Of a DNA stretch of 64,000 nt, positions 26,195-36,370 are shown in pieces (position 1 is the first letter of the stretch; every line of letters begins with the position of its first letter). The position numbers were made by a program, and so were the translations under genes. The stretch spans positions 2,727,501 through 2,791,500 of the forward strand of contig CM064666.1 of assembly GCA_032717465.1 (NCBI GenBank), written 5' to 3'. Below the pieces are notes generated by a model. That model did no database searches and had not been told where the DNA came from. It saw nothing but the letters and a program-made list of their open reading frames with translations. The DNA is from Coenobita brevimanus (lineage: Eukaryota; Arthropoda; Malacostraca; Decapoda; Coenobitidae).

Positions 26195-26538
26195 TTTTAT
26201 TGCGTCATCTTATATAAAGGAGTGTTGTGGTGTTGATGTGGATGTGATTGTAGGTGTTGAGGGATATCTGTGAAATGGTTTGGCCATATGTGGAGAGGAG
26301 GGTGCAGGAGAGACTGACTAGAAGAGCGTATGTGAGTGAAATAGAAGGGGAGAGGAGGAGGGGGAGGCCAAAGATGAGATGGAAGGAGGGATGAAGGAGA
26401 GATATATGAGAGAGGGATGTGCGAGTTGCAGGGAGGGTCGCCAAATGGCAATGAACAGAGCGACGTGGTGGCGAATTGTTTGTGGCCACTCCTTACGGGA
26501 TTGTGCATCTGCTGATAAATAGACAGACAGACAGGCTT
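26195..26538 (+). mobile_element. RTE-like LINE family A, copy 2 (3' fragment)
   Basis: Shares the family A end: GGAGTGTTGTGGTGTTGATG, a TGGTTTGGCCATATG block, the purine-rich GGGGAGGCC tract, GTGGCCACTCCTTACGGGAT, and then a tail of TAGACAGACAGACAG. Only the last 340 bp are present and the frame is broken. Confidence 0.75.
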
Positions 26539-26991
26539 TAACTACCCTATATCACTTGTTCATTTCCTACTCCCACTGCCACAGCCACGCCCACACTATC
26601 CAAATGAGCCGTCCCTGCAACACGTAAGGAACTGCTTCGTGTGTTCATTGTGAAGCGAGATTTACGGGTCACCCTGGATTTCATCCAGCCCTCGGATTTA
26701 TATCTTTATGAAACACATCACTTGGAAGACCTAAACCCACGTGGCCTCCAGGTGTCCATTTTTTGGCTATATGGTTACCACCCAATTTTATACGTTTTTT
26801 CGTGGGTTACGAGAAACAACCTGGGTTGTCATTCAGTGTAGAGTCAGCTGAAGTACCACTGCACTGAATGAGTAGATGAACTTGGGAAAATATCCCCAAA
26901 CGGTACTTATTTCTGTCACTAGGAGATGAAATTTAAATACTTATAACACCCGCGCTTACAAAGCAAGAGCGACTGTTAGGTTTTGATCGAC

Positions 26992-26992
<1 letters not shown>

Positions 26993-27058
<66 letters not shown>

Positions 27059-27059
27059 G

Positions 27060-27109
<50 letters not shown>

Positions 27110-27110
27110 A
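26993..27110. repeat. (GT)n microsatellite
   Basis: GT run of about 118 bp with a few GC steps, about 490 bp upstream of the P450 start codon. Confidence 0.97.
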
Positions 27111-27205
27111 ATATAAATAGCTCAGATAGATCTGATCAGGTTCAACCAATTTGGTGGATGCGTTCAGCGGCAGCCAAGATTAAGCTTATTGCATTATAAA
27201 ACAAA

Positions 27206-27218
27206 AGGTCAAAGGTCA
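27206..27218 (+). promoter_or_regulatory. Perfect DR1 nuclear-receptor-like site upstream of P450
   Basis: AGGTCA-A-AGGTCA, a perfect direct repeat with one-base spacing, 381 bp before the P450 ATG. DR1 elements are classical binding sites for HNF4 and RXR/USP. The region 27195-27500 holds other diverged AGGTCA-like words and may be a degenerate repeat, so function is inference. Confidence 0.35.
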
Positions 27219-27356
27219 AGGCACCATGGGAAAGTCAGCTTAAACACTTTTCATCCAATTCAAAATAAACTTTGTGCAAAGGTTCAGGTTAGCCTGTAGA
27301 AAGTTTCGAGTTTGAGAATACAGTCAAAGGCCAAGGACACAGGGAAAGGTGTAATG

Positions 27357-27365
27357 TCAAGGTCA
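27357..27365 (+). promoter_or_regulatory. TCAAGGTCA extended half-site
   Basis: TCAAGGTCA matches the FTZ-F1/SF-1/ERR monomer consensus and sits 234 bp upstream of the P450 ATG. It is a short word in an AGGTCA-rich stretch, so chance is possible. Confidence 0.3.
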
Positions 27366-27577
27366 CCTGACAGCTTTGATTCAACTTAAAACAAACATGG
27401 AGGAATGGCTAAAGTTCACGTTAAAATAAACTAATTTGATTTTGGTGGTAAATGACCAGAGGCCAAGGCAACAGGAAAGGACGTACGATTTTTTGGCTGT
27501 GCTGCTACTACTACTGCTGCTACAGCTACTACTACTGCTGCTACTACTACCATCCTTATCATAGTTATCTAATTTTC

Positions 27578-27579
27578 AG
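27578..27579 (+). other. Possible splice acceptor in P450 5' UTR
   Basis: TCTAATTTTCAG ends here, 19 bp before the P450 ATG. It would allow an upstream non-coding exon. Transcript data would settle it. Confidence 0.35.
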
Positions 27580-27598
27580 GGTAGTGTAATCAAGGACG

Positions 27599-27680
27599 AT
27601 GCTGGTGGAGGTGGTGTTAGTGTTGGTGCTTCTGGTCTTGCTCTACAGAACCTTCAGTAAGCCTAAGGGACTGCCGCCAG
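27599..27680 (+). CDS. Cytochrome P450 (CYP2-clan-like), exon 1
   Basis: The ATG opens MLVEVVLVLVLLVLLYRT, a short hydrophobic signal anchor that would hold a microsomal P450 in the ER membrane. After it comes a basic stretch and the proline hinge (KPKGLPP). The exon ends CCGCCAG before a GTAGGT donor at 27681, in phase 1, so the split codon completes a Gly in exon 2. The start is chosen because the anchor plus hinge has normal microsomal P450 length and spacing. P450s are heme monooxygenases. The subfamily cannot be assigned without the heme-binding half, which is not in this window. Confidence 0.85.
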
Positions 27681-27729
27681 GTAGGTCAGAGTTTACGTTC
27701 ACAGTACCTCATACATGCTTGATTATACC

Positions 27730-27736
<7 letters not shown>

Positions 27737-27799
<63 letters not shown>
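27737..27799. repeat. (GT)n microsatellite in intron 1
   Basis: Pure GT run shortly after the exon 1 donor. Confidence 0.97.
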
Positions 27800-27800
<1 letters not shown>

Positions 27801-27835
27801 ATAGGTTAAACGTCCCATTCCCTGATGCCTAGCAG

Positions 27836-29815
27836 TCATACCACATACCATGCACCTCCACATACCACGAGATGGGCAGAATATTTTGAAAGACTGTTAA
27901 ATGTAGAGGAGGGAAGGGAGGCTGAGATTGTGGCAGATGGAAGCATGCAAGGAATAAATGTGTTGGGAGAGTTGAATGATTCTTTGATCACGATGGAGGA
28001 AGTGCAGGAGGCAGTAAAGGGGATGAAAACAGGGATGGGCGTGCTGTGGAACGCCTGAAAGATGGTGGAGTGACTATTGTTGACTGGTTAGTAAGATTGT
28101 TGAATGTGTGCATTGTTCAAGGTCTGGTGCCAGTTGACTGGGCAAGTGCTTGTGTGGTCCCGTTTTATAAAGGTAAGGATGATAAGTATGAATGTACTAG
28201 CTTTAGGGGTATAAGTCTGTTGAGTGTTGTAGGTAAGGTGTATGATAGAGTGTTAATTAACAGAGTTAGAGAGGGTACAGAGGGAGTGACTTGTGATGAG
28301 CAGTATGACTTTAGGAGAGGGAGGGGATGCGTGGATCAGGTATTTGCTGTGAAACAGGGATGTGAAAAGTATTTAGCGAAAGGTAAGGATGTGTTTTGGG
28401 CGTTCATGGATTTGGAGAAAGCGTATGATAGAACTGATAGGGAGGCTTTGTGGACTGTTTTAAGATTGTATGGACTTGATGGTAGGTTACTGAAAGGAGT
28501 GAAAAGTTTTTATGTAAATAGTAGAGCGTGTGTAAGAGTGGGAAATACTGTGAGTCAGTCGCTGCCCACGAGAGTGGGGCTGCGGCAGGGATGTATGATG
28601 TCGCCTTGGTTGTTTAATATTTATATGGATGGTGTTGTAAGGGAGGTGAATGTGAGGTGTTAGGTGGAGATCTGAGTCTGGTGAATGTTGATGGTAGAGA
28701 GTGGAATCTGAAGCAGCTGCTGTTTGCAGATGATAATGCACTGGTGGCTGATTCAGAGGAGAAATTGGGACAGTTAGTAGAGGAGTTTGGAAGGGTGTGT
28801 GAAAGGAGGAGATTGAAAGTAAATGAGAATAAGAGTAAAGTGATGAAGTGTACGAGGTTGGTAGATGACAGGAGGATGAATTTAGTTTTGAATGTGAGTT
28901 GCGTGAGAAGGTAGAGTGTTTTAAGTATTTAGGGTCACATGTTGCTGTGGATGGAAGAATAGATGCAGAAGTGAAGTTTAGAATGAATGAAGTAGGAAAG
29001 GTGCTGCGATGAATGAAAAAAAGTGTTTAGATGTTGTTTCCTGTAGAATGGATGTAAAGAGTAGACTGTATGAGGGTGTTGTGGTACCGACTGCATTATA
29101 TGGGGCTGAAACATGGAATATGGGTGTAGCAGAGAGGAAAAATTTGAATGTAATGTAGATGAGGTGTTTGAGGAGTATGTGTGGAGTGACGCGTATGGAT
29201 TGAGTGAGAAATGGTGAAGTGCGAAGGAGAACTGGAGTTGTCTGGGAGATGCCTGATCAAGCTGAGCAGAGGGTGTTGTGATGGTTTGTGCATATGGAGA
29301 AAATGGATAAAGAGCGATTGGTGAAAAAGATAACTAGATCTGAGGTGAGAGGTGTAAGGGTGAGAGGAAGACCACGAATAGGATGGATGGACAGTGTGAA
29401 GAGAGCGTTGGATGCAAGAGGAATGTCTGTTGAGGAAGGAAGAGTGGCTGTGCGTGACACAAATGAATGGAGAGATATTGTGAATGAAGAAATGATGATG
29501 CAGCGCTGAGGGGATATTCTTCTGCATTTTGTCTGATCAGCTGATCATATCAGGTGCGGGCAAGGGGATGGGTCCATTATGATGTGGCAGGGGTAAACCA
29601 GCTCTGCTGTCGGGCCCTGCTGCGGGTGACACTGATTGCACTGCGCAGTTGACCCTCGTGCAGTGTGGTGCGGTGAGGATCTGTCCCTTCTTCCCTTTAG
29701 GACTAAGATGTGCATGAATATGTTTGAGTGGATGAGTAAATTGGGAGTGTGTTGTCCTGTGTCAGCTACCTCCGTTTCCTTGGGGGAAGCAGCCTAGGTA
29801 TATAGATAGATATAT
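27836..29815 (+). mobile_element. RTE-like LINE family C, in P450 intron 1
   Basis: A third RTE-like family in the same orientation as the P450 gene. The coding part is followed by an untranslated region with a short TAGATAGATA-type tail at about 29798-29818. The N-terminal endonuclease is missing (5' truncated). Confidence 0.8.
27870..29507 (+). pseudogene. Family C LINE reverse transcriptase
   Basis: The 27825-28058 frame carries WAEYFERLLNVEEGRE and TMEEVQEAVKGMKTG. After a shift, 28046-28663 carries PVDWASACVVPFYKGK, FRGISLLSVVGKVYDRVL, FRRGRGCVDQVFAVKQ, FMDLEKAYDRTDREALW, and VGLRQGCMMSPWLFNIYMDG. After a stop, 28657-28914 has the catalytic LLFADDNALVAD. The C-terminal part ends in the 29288-29509 frame with RGRPRIGWMDSVKRAL. 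At least three frame breaks are present, yet every RT motif is recognisable, so decay is moderate. Confidence 0.87.
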
Positions 29816-30044
29816 AGAAATGGAGGTGGGAAGGCCATGTAGCAAGAATAAGGGATAACCGATGAAGCAAGAGGTTGACTAACTGGACACCAAGAGATTG
29901 TAACAGTAGCTGAAAAAGGCCAGACAGGAGGTGGAGCGATGAGTTTGAGAAATTTGCAAGGAAAAGGTGGCAGAGGTTGGCTCAGTCGAGGAATTCGTGG
30001 AGAAGGTTGGGGAAGGCCTTTGTTCAGCAGTGGACTTGTAATGG

Positions 30045-30048
<4 letters not shown>

Positions 30049-30131
<83 letters not shown>
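30049..30131. repeat. (TA)n microsatellite in intron 1
   Basis: Pure TA run. Confidence 0.97.
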
Positions 30132-30134
<3 letters not shown>

Positions 30135-30339
30135 ATAGTTGGAGGGGTACCTGGTGTTGCCGGATCAAAAAATCGAACACTGTAATCCTACTTGTTCTAG
30201 TTCAGTCTTCCTTCCTACTCCAGAAAGACCATGTACCTCTTATGCTTTTGAAGTGAGATTGTAAGAGGTCCAGGAACTTTTTATTTCAGCTTTCGCAGAC
30301 TAACTGTACGAGTATTTGTGCGCACTTACTTACTATTAC

Positions 30340-30730
30340 TGGTGACCTGAAACGACCTCGAAGTTAACTTCACATAACCTATGTCCTAAATGGAGGTCAT
30401 GTGAGTCTCCGTGCCAAAAATAGGGCTGCTGGGTCCAGTCGTTCGAGCGTGTATTACTAGTCAACTCAAACAATCTCCGACTGGTGACTTTAAATGAAGT
30501 TGGAGGTCAACCTAACATAGCCTATGTCCGAACTGGATGTCATGTGAGTCTCTAGGCCAAAAATTGGGCTACTTGGTCCAGTCATTCGAGCGTGTATTAC
30601 TGGTAACCTCAAATGACCTCTGGCTGATGACCTCAAATGACCTCGGAGGTCAACCTCACATAGCCTATGTCCGAACTGGAGGTCATGTGAGTCTCCATGC
30701 CAAAAAATGGGCTGCAGGGGTATCCGGCGT
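30340..30730. repeat. AGGTCA-containing tandem repeat in intron 1
   Basis: Three diverged units share ATAGCCTATGTCCGAACTGG, GGTCATGTGAGTCTC and TTCGAGCGTGTATTACT in fixed order. Each is punctuated by TGACCTC or AGGTCA words, several in close direct repeats (for example about 30616-30655). Confidence 0.8.
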
Positions 30731-31159
30731 TGCCCGGGCCAAAAAGGCAAACATTCTACCGGTTACCTCAAATGACCCAGACCTGAATTTTGACCCCCTT
30801 AAACCATCCTTGGGTGACATTGATTCAAAATATATATGGGTCTGGGGGTCTCTGGTCCTTGATTTGGGCATGATTGAAGGACAAACAAACAATGTGGCTC
30901 ATATCTATCCATCTATCTATCTATAGCCGGGCGCCATAATCCTGTAAGAGGTGGCCGTTTGTCTTTGAGTTATTTGTTTTACAGGGAGGGGCACTAACCC
31001 TCTGCCAACCCACTCGGTGATACGTGGGGAACACGTATGAGTTGGTTATATGGTTACCACCCAGCGTTGTAAATGATTTCCTGGCTTACAGGAAACCATT
31101 AGGCGTGTCATTCAATGTATCTCTCTCTCTCTCTCTTTCTCTATTCAGTATATATGCAT

Positions 31160-31400
31160 TACGATGATGATGATCATGGTGGTCAAGATTAATGATGATG
31201 TTCACGACGACGGTAATGATGACGACGATGGTGATGATAATGATGTAGATGATGAGTATGACTATAAAAATAATGACGATGACAATGACGACGGCGATGA
31301 TAATGATGATAATGATGACGATGATGACGATGACGACAAAAGCGATAACAGTGACGATGACAACGATGATGAAAGGGATGACGATGATAATGATGATGAT
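31160..31400. repeat. (GATGAY)n trinucleotide tract before exon 2
   Basis: Degenerate GAT/GAC repeat running to within 12 bp of the exon 2 acceptor. The acidic frame through it is spurious. The tract means the polypyrimidine tract before exon 2 is only GTGTTTTTCAG. Confidence 0.9.
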
Positions 31401-31411
31401 GTGTTTTTCAG

Positions 31412-31511
31412 GAGTATGGGGTCTTCCTTTAGTTGGCGCCCTCCCTGGCCACGGTACATCACTGCCTGCCTACTTACGCAAACTTAGGAACAAGTTTGGC
31501 GACGTGTTCAC
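31412..31511 (+). CDS. Cytochrome P450, exon 2
   Basis: Bounded by TTTTTCAG at 31404-31411 and a GTGAGT donor at 31512. It encodes VWGLPLVGALPGHGTS and then LPAYLRKLRNKFGDVF. This is the PPGPxGLPLVG-type start of the folded P450 domain, followed by the helix A region and the GDVF beta strand. The 100-bp length converts phase 1 to phase 2, matching exon 3 exactly. No stop is present. This is the region in which CYP2-clan enzymes are typically conserved. Confidence 0.88.
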
Positions 31512-31566
31512 GTGAGTATATTAGAATGACAGCGTGGAGAGACGCCATTATTTGATTGATTGATTG

Positions 31567-31568
<2 letters not shown>

Positions 31569-31635
<67 letters not shown>
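31569..31635. repeat. (AG)n microsatellite in intron 2
   Basis: Pure GA run shortly after the exon 2 donor, following a short GATT repeat. Confidence 0.97.
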
Positions 31636-31637
<2 letters not shown>

Positions 31638-31754
31638 ATGATGCTGAGGCTCACTAATGTACTGATAAGGAAATAAGTGACCAGTTGATAGACTGATAAG
31701 TAAATAAACCATAATTGTCATCATGACACTGGTTCCATTCATGCTTTGTACATG

Positions 31755-33004
31755 TTTGTTTCAGAATATGGTTGGGCAGCAAGATAGGTTAGGTTAGGTT
31801 AGGGAAGTAGGGTAGGGTAAGTTAAGTTTGGTTAGATTAGGTTAGGTTAAAATATGGTGAATCCATCTCTGGTAAAGTTAGGTTAGTTTTGGTTAGGTCA
31901 AGATACATTAGATTACAACAGGTTAATAAGATTAGGTAAGGGTAGGCTAGGTTTGGTTCGGTTATCATATCCGCAAGTTGTGGTGGTGGACAGGTTTGGG
32001 TTGGCTTGGAAAGGTTTGGATAGTTTAGGTTAAGACAGGTTAAGTCTGCTTAGGTAGGGTTAAAATAGGTTTGAATTTGTTTGGTTGAACTGGCTTGCTT
32101 TGGTTAACAAATGATGGATCCGCTGATGTTTCGGCTTCAAGTTGGGCAGCAGGGTGATGGTGGTGGATAATTAGGTCAAGTTAGGTTTAAGCAGGTTAGG
32201 TTAAGTTAGATTTCGATAGCTGTTAATTAAGTGAGTTTAAGCCAGGCTGGGTTCAGTTAGGTTAGCAAAATGTGGATCCTCTTGTGTTCAGACTGCAGGT
32301 GGGTAGCAGGGTAGTGGTGGTGGATAGGCTAGATTAGATTAGGTTAAATTAAAATAGGTCCTATTGTGTTGTATTCTGTTATGTTCGGTTACCCAATGGT
32401 GGATCCGTTGCTGCTTCAGAATGATTTTGGGGATTAGGGTGGTGTTTGTGGACAGGTTCAGCAAGGTTAGGCTAGGTCTGAGTAAGTTAGGTTAAGACAG
32501 GTTAAGTTGGTTCACATTACGGTAGGTTTGCTTCAGTTTCTGTTCAGTTCGGTTATCAAATGATGGATTCGCTAATATTTCAAACTGCGGTTTGGCAGCA
32601 GGATGATGATAGTGGACAGGGAGGTTATGTTTGGTTAGATTAAGTTAGGTTAGACTAAGTTTGGTTCTACTCGTATTTTGGGTTAACAGAGGGTGGTTTA
32701 GCTGGTGTTTCAGACTGTGGTCGGGCAGCACGGTACTGATGGTGGATAGGCTAGGTTAAGCCAGGTTAGGTTTAGATAGTTTAGGTCAGTACAGGTTACG
32801 TTAGGTTCGGTTCTAGTCACTATGGTTAACAAAATAATGATTCTCCTGGTGTTTCAGATTCAGGCTGGGCAGCAGGATGGTGATGGATGTGTTAGGTTTA
32901 AAATTATTATATATTACGTTAGGTTAGGTTAAGATAGGCTAAAATAGGTTTGATTATGTTTGGTTCAGTTGGGTAAATAAACAGTAGATCCCTTTGTGTT
33001 TCAG
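31755..33004 (+). repeat. Tandem array of the exon 3 splice-acceptor junction
   Basis: The junction of intron 2 and exon 3 is repeated about eight times before the real exon 3. Each unit has a GGATCC-like word, TGTTTCAG, the first 30 or so exon bases (GGCTGGGCAGCAGGGTGGTG-like) and a TTAGG-like spacer. TTCAG ends at 31764, 32291, 32419, 32713 and 32857, with the functional one at 33004. Decayed acceptors are near 32132 and 32581. Spacing is 128-162 bp. Confidence 0.88.
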
Positions 33005-33138
33005 AATACGGCTGGGCAGCAGAGTAGTGATAGTGCTGTCAGATTATCAGCTCATCAAGGCGGCCTTCTCCAACCCCTCCTTGCAGGGACGGGCGGATAC
33101 CTTGTCATTCAAGATCATTTCTTTTTTTGAGAATTTAG
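33005..33138 (+). CDS. Cytochrome P450, exon 3
   Basis: Follows GTGTTTCAG and ends before GTAAGG at 33139. In phase 2 it encodes IRLGSRVVIVLSDYQLIKAA and then FSNPSLQGRADTLSFKIISF up to FFENLG. This matches the helix B region of CYP2-clan P450s (strand, then a D-x-x-x-I-K-A motif, then GRP-like sequence). It ends in phase 1. It is the only copy with a full-length open frame and correct sites on both sides. No exon 4 was found in the next 31 kb, so the gene either has a very long intron 3 or is truncated. Confidence 0.87.
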
Positions 33139-33324
33139 GTAAGGAGAGAAAATGCAATGTTTCATCGTATTATTATACAGCAATGTCATTTTTCATAACG
33201 TGTACAGCGTGGTCTATATATTCCACCATTCAATTTTGTGTGTTGTAGGGACGGCTCATGATGATCTTTTACATCTCTTTAAGTTAACGAGGATAGATTA
33301 TTTACATTTAAAACCTTAGTTCAC

Positions 33325-34330
33325 TGTCAAGGGGTTTTTAAGTATATACAATATTAAAGGATAATTTTCAATAATGCTGAGAGCAGGGACAATGAATTGT
33401 CTTGTGAAAATCAAGCAATGATTACTTTATGCCGGCTTGCTTCGCCGATTCTCTAAGGACGAAAATTTATAAACTTTCTCAACAGTACACAGCAGAGACT
33501 AATTACTCACAAATGCTGTTTATTAGTACTGTTGGCCTCTGGAGAAAGTGACTCCACCCCTGACAATCAATAACTAATGCTAATAATGATAACACATTCT
33601 TGCTGATGCAGTAGCTCCTAGATGGCACAACGAATTTTAAGATTAATACAAAAGGACTGGCCAAATACCAGTTATGAATAGCAAAGCGTTTATGTTAACT
33701 AGGAGCTATAAGTGAAATAAGCTTAATATGCAAAATAAAACAAGAGTTTACATTACATTAAGCTCGAGAAAAAGTACTGTTATATTTATTGATTACAAAG
33801 AAATAAATTTACCTTACATTTCAAAATGAATTCAAAATAAGGAGGTTGCACTCACTTGCTCACTCAAAAGCTAACTCTTAAACCTAAGAAAATACGAAAA
33901 GAAAATACTGGTCAAAAAAGTGGACAAAGCAGATGACTGGGCGTCGTTACTGGGACACTGCACACGCTAAGTCTCTCGACAATCACACTAGGTGGAAATT
34001 CAGGAACTGGACAATGGCGGCACTGCTACGCACTGGGCCCAACCTGCTTTCATGGCGTGCAAACCTTGACTGACTTCAAATCGTGGGAAAGAGACAAGTG
34101 TCCAGCCGCATTGCTAACGGCTAGAATGAGCGAAACACGCCTGTAATAAATCGCTCAGCGGAAGTGTTAATGTCTCGCACAAAGACGATCATTTATGACA
34201 GTGAAAAATTGTTCTGAAAACACTTCCGACCAGGTGAATACGTAGCGTTTAAACTGAACGATAAACACTGGGATTCCACTAGAGTTCGCAGTTTCCCACC
34301 AAAGCCAATGTCTCGAACCGACTGATGACA
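33325..34330 (-). repeat. 3' LTR of Gypsy element 2
   Basis: A 1006-bp copy, uninterrupted. It retains the empty site for the LINE carried by its partner LTR (ACAATATTAAAGGATAATTT near 33349). Confidence 0.93.
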
Positions 34331-35594
34331 TTACGCCCCATGAAATAAAAAAAATTTTTTCTTCAGAAAAAAAAAAATTTCAATATACATGCATATAAAT
34401 CCTAACTCAGTCACACAAGATTCACACTGTGGTGTGTGTGTGCTATCCTGCTGCAGGAGAAAGTCACAGTCACCAGTGAGCGAAGAAACCTTGTATTTAC
34501 GTTAATAGAAGCAAGCTTGAGGGAAAAACTCCGTGACGATGGTGAAAAATCCTGTACTCAGGTCAAACTGAGCAAAAAGTTCGCTACATTTACATTAACA
34601 ACTAATTGTTATGTAGCGTGATGTATGTAATACACGGTGTAGGTGTGACAGTTGTGGTGTAACTGTACCTACGTGTAAAATTACATAATGCAAAATCAAT
34701 AGTAAATGATGACAACGAGGCAGAAGAGAGGAGGCGGCAGCATGCATCAGGGACGATCAGCTGTTCTGCACGGCAATGCTGCACCCACCAGCTGCACCTG
34801 CGAAAACAATCAAGGTGGAGCATCAAAAGTGTCATTTCTCTCTCTCTGCCTAGCAATCAGTACTTATGTTACAAAAGGTACACTATTTACATTATTAACC
34901 AGGAAACGTAGTCAAGGCGTTTCTGCAGGACATCAAACGCTGACCCAGTTTACTGGTTAAACCCTATACCTAATCAGTGAAAAGACTGGCCGTTTGTGCA
35001 GGACATCAAACACTGAAATTCGCTAAATTAACCAGGGAACATGGTCATGAGCAAAAAGACTGGGCGTCTGTGCAGGACATCAAACGCTGTGATTCGCTAA
35101 TGGAACCCAGTTTACTGGTTAAACCCTAAACTTAATTAGCGAAAAGACTGGGCGTTTGTGCAGGACATCAAACGCTGCAATTCGCTAAATTAACCAGGGA
35201 ACGTGGTCATGAGCAAAAAGTCTGGGCATCTGTGCAGGACATCAAATGCTGCGATTCACTAATGGAACCCAGTTTACTGGTTAACTAACTCTATGCTTAT
35301 GATTAATGACAGGAAGCTGAGAATCCCTACGCAATCTCGGGCAGATCACATTTTAACACCCACCGTGGGTGTGAACACTCATTAGGATAATGTGCATTCT
35401 CTGGGAATCCTCTGAGAGGTCCCTCAGCTCGAGACGTTCCACAAAGTAATTCATACACAGCCTCGGACTGTCTCTGCGGGGTTCTCGACTTTCCCCTTAA
35501 CTTACGGTACATATGTATGTACAGGCCCTGGACATACTGTGTCCTGTGGGGCCAACGGGCGAGACGTCAGGTCTGCACCCACATTACCACTTCC
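34331..35594 (-). pseudogene. Gypsy 2 internal remnants and possible integrase C-terminal piece
   Basis: Mostly non-coding. The minus frame at 35327-35512 contains EAVYELLCGTSRAEGPLRG, which resembles the YELLYGR-x-x-RGP block at the end of Gypsy integrase cores. If correct, the integrase core between here and 35600 is deleted. The remainder holds a TTAA-unit array (34895-35284). Confidence 0.4.
34895..35284. repeat. Array of TTAA / CCAGGAA units with ACATCAAACGCTG core
   Basis: Five copies of TGCAGGACATCAAACGCTG-like sequence alternate with TTAACCAGG(G)AA and TTTACTGGTTAA ends, forming a higher-order repeat of two alternating units. The first unit (34899-34956) is bounded by TTAA on both sides. 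A single related unit is at 3314-3373. Confidence 0.75.
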
Positions 35595-36370
35595 CTATCT
35601 CTCAACTGACTCAGAGATTATGGGTGTGGTTACAAATGGCACAGGAAGGACATGTCCCTGATTAGTGGTGCATGGACACACATTGCAGGAACACACAAAA
35701 CTATCTATCTCTCGTCCCATCCCTGGCCAGAAGAAGTCAGCTCGGATACGGCCCTGGGTTTTCCATTTGCCCATGTGACCTCCTGAGGCTGAACAGTGAC
35801 CCCATTCTAACACTGCTTGGCGATACTTAGCGGGAATGACAAACTGCAGTCGAACCTCGCACTGGGGTGTTCGTGACTCACGGTAGAGCCATCCTTGTTT
35901 ACGAAGGAACTTGGCTTGACCTCCCCGTGAATACTTTATCATTCTACCCTTTTGTTTCTTTCGCACGGCAGCAAGTGTCGGGTCAGAATTCTGTTCTTGG
36001 ACAACAACTTGGCTACACATCAGATCTTGCGGCGATTCAGTGGTCACAGGGGTGACACAGTTCAGAGCCTCAGCTATGGCTCGTGTTACTGCAGCCGAAG
36101 TCTGAGTAGCGTCATTTATGGTGCAACTATGCTTGACACCTGGAATATTGCCTATGATTAGGTCAAATAAAGGTTCTGGCATGACAACTGCGACTGTTGT
36201 ACCAGTGTATAATGGAGATGCCACCTGGATATGTGCCTCAGGGAACAATCTCACTCATCCATCAATAAGGTTAGCTTGGATCTGTCGACCTGCGTAAAGC
36301 TCAGGCTGAACTAGACTGCCTGACAGAGCAACCTGAGGAACCATTGTCTCTCAGGACCTTCACAGAAATG
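35595..36370 (-). pseudogene. Gypsy 2 protease end and integrase HHCC domain
   Basis: The protease active site begins at the end of the gag frame (VLRDNGSSGCSV, D-N-G where D-[ST]-G is usual). After a frameshift near 36300, the 36254-35595 frame gives EPLFDLIIGNIPGVK, the C-terminal protease block. A linker ending DPTLAAVRKKQKG follows, then the integrase zinc finger: GHCSASGGHMGKWKTQGRI, FFWPGMGREIDSFVCSCNVC. The H-x6-H and C-x2-C ligands are intact. The frame stops after ISESVER. Confidence 0.85.

Noticed and set aside
31164..31515. Asp-rich protein upstream of P450 exon 2
   Set aside because: It is the translated GAT/GAC microsatellite. The frame happens to enter exon 2, but the splice signals and P450 similarity begin at 31412.
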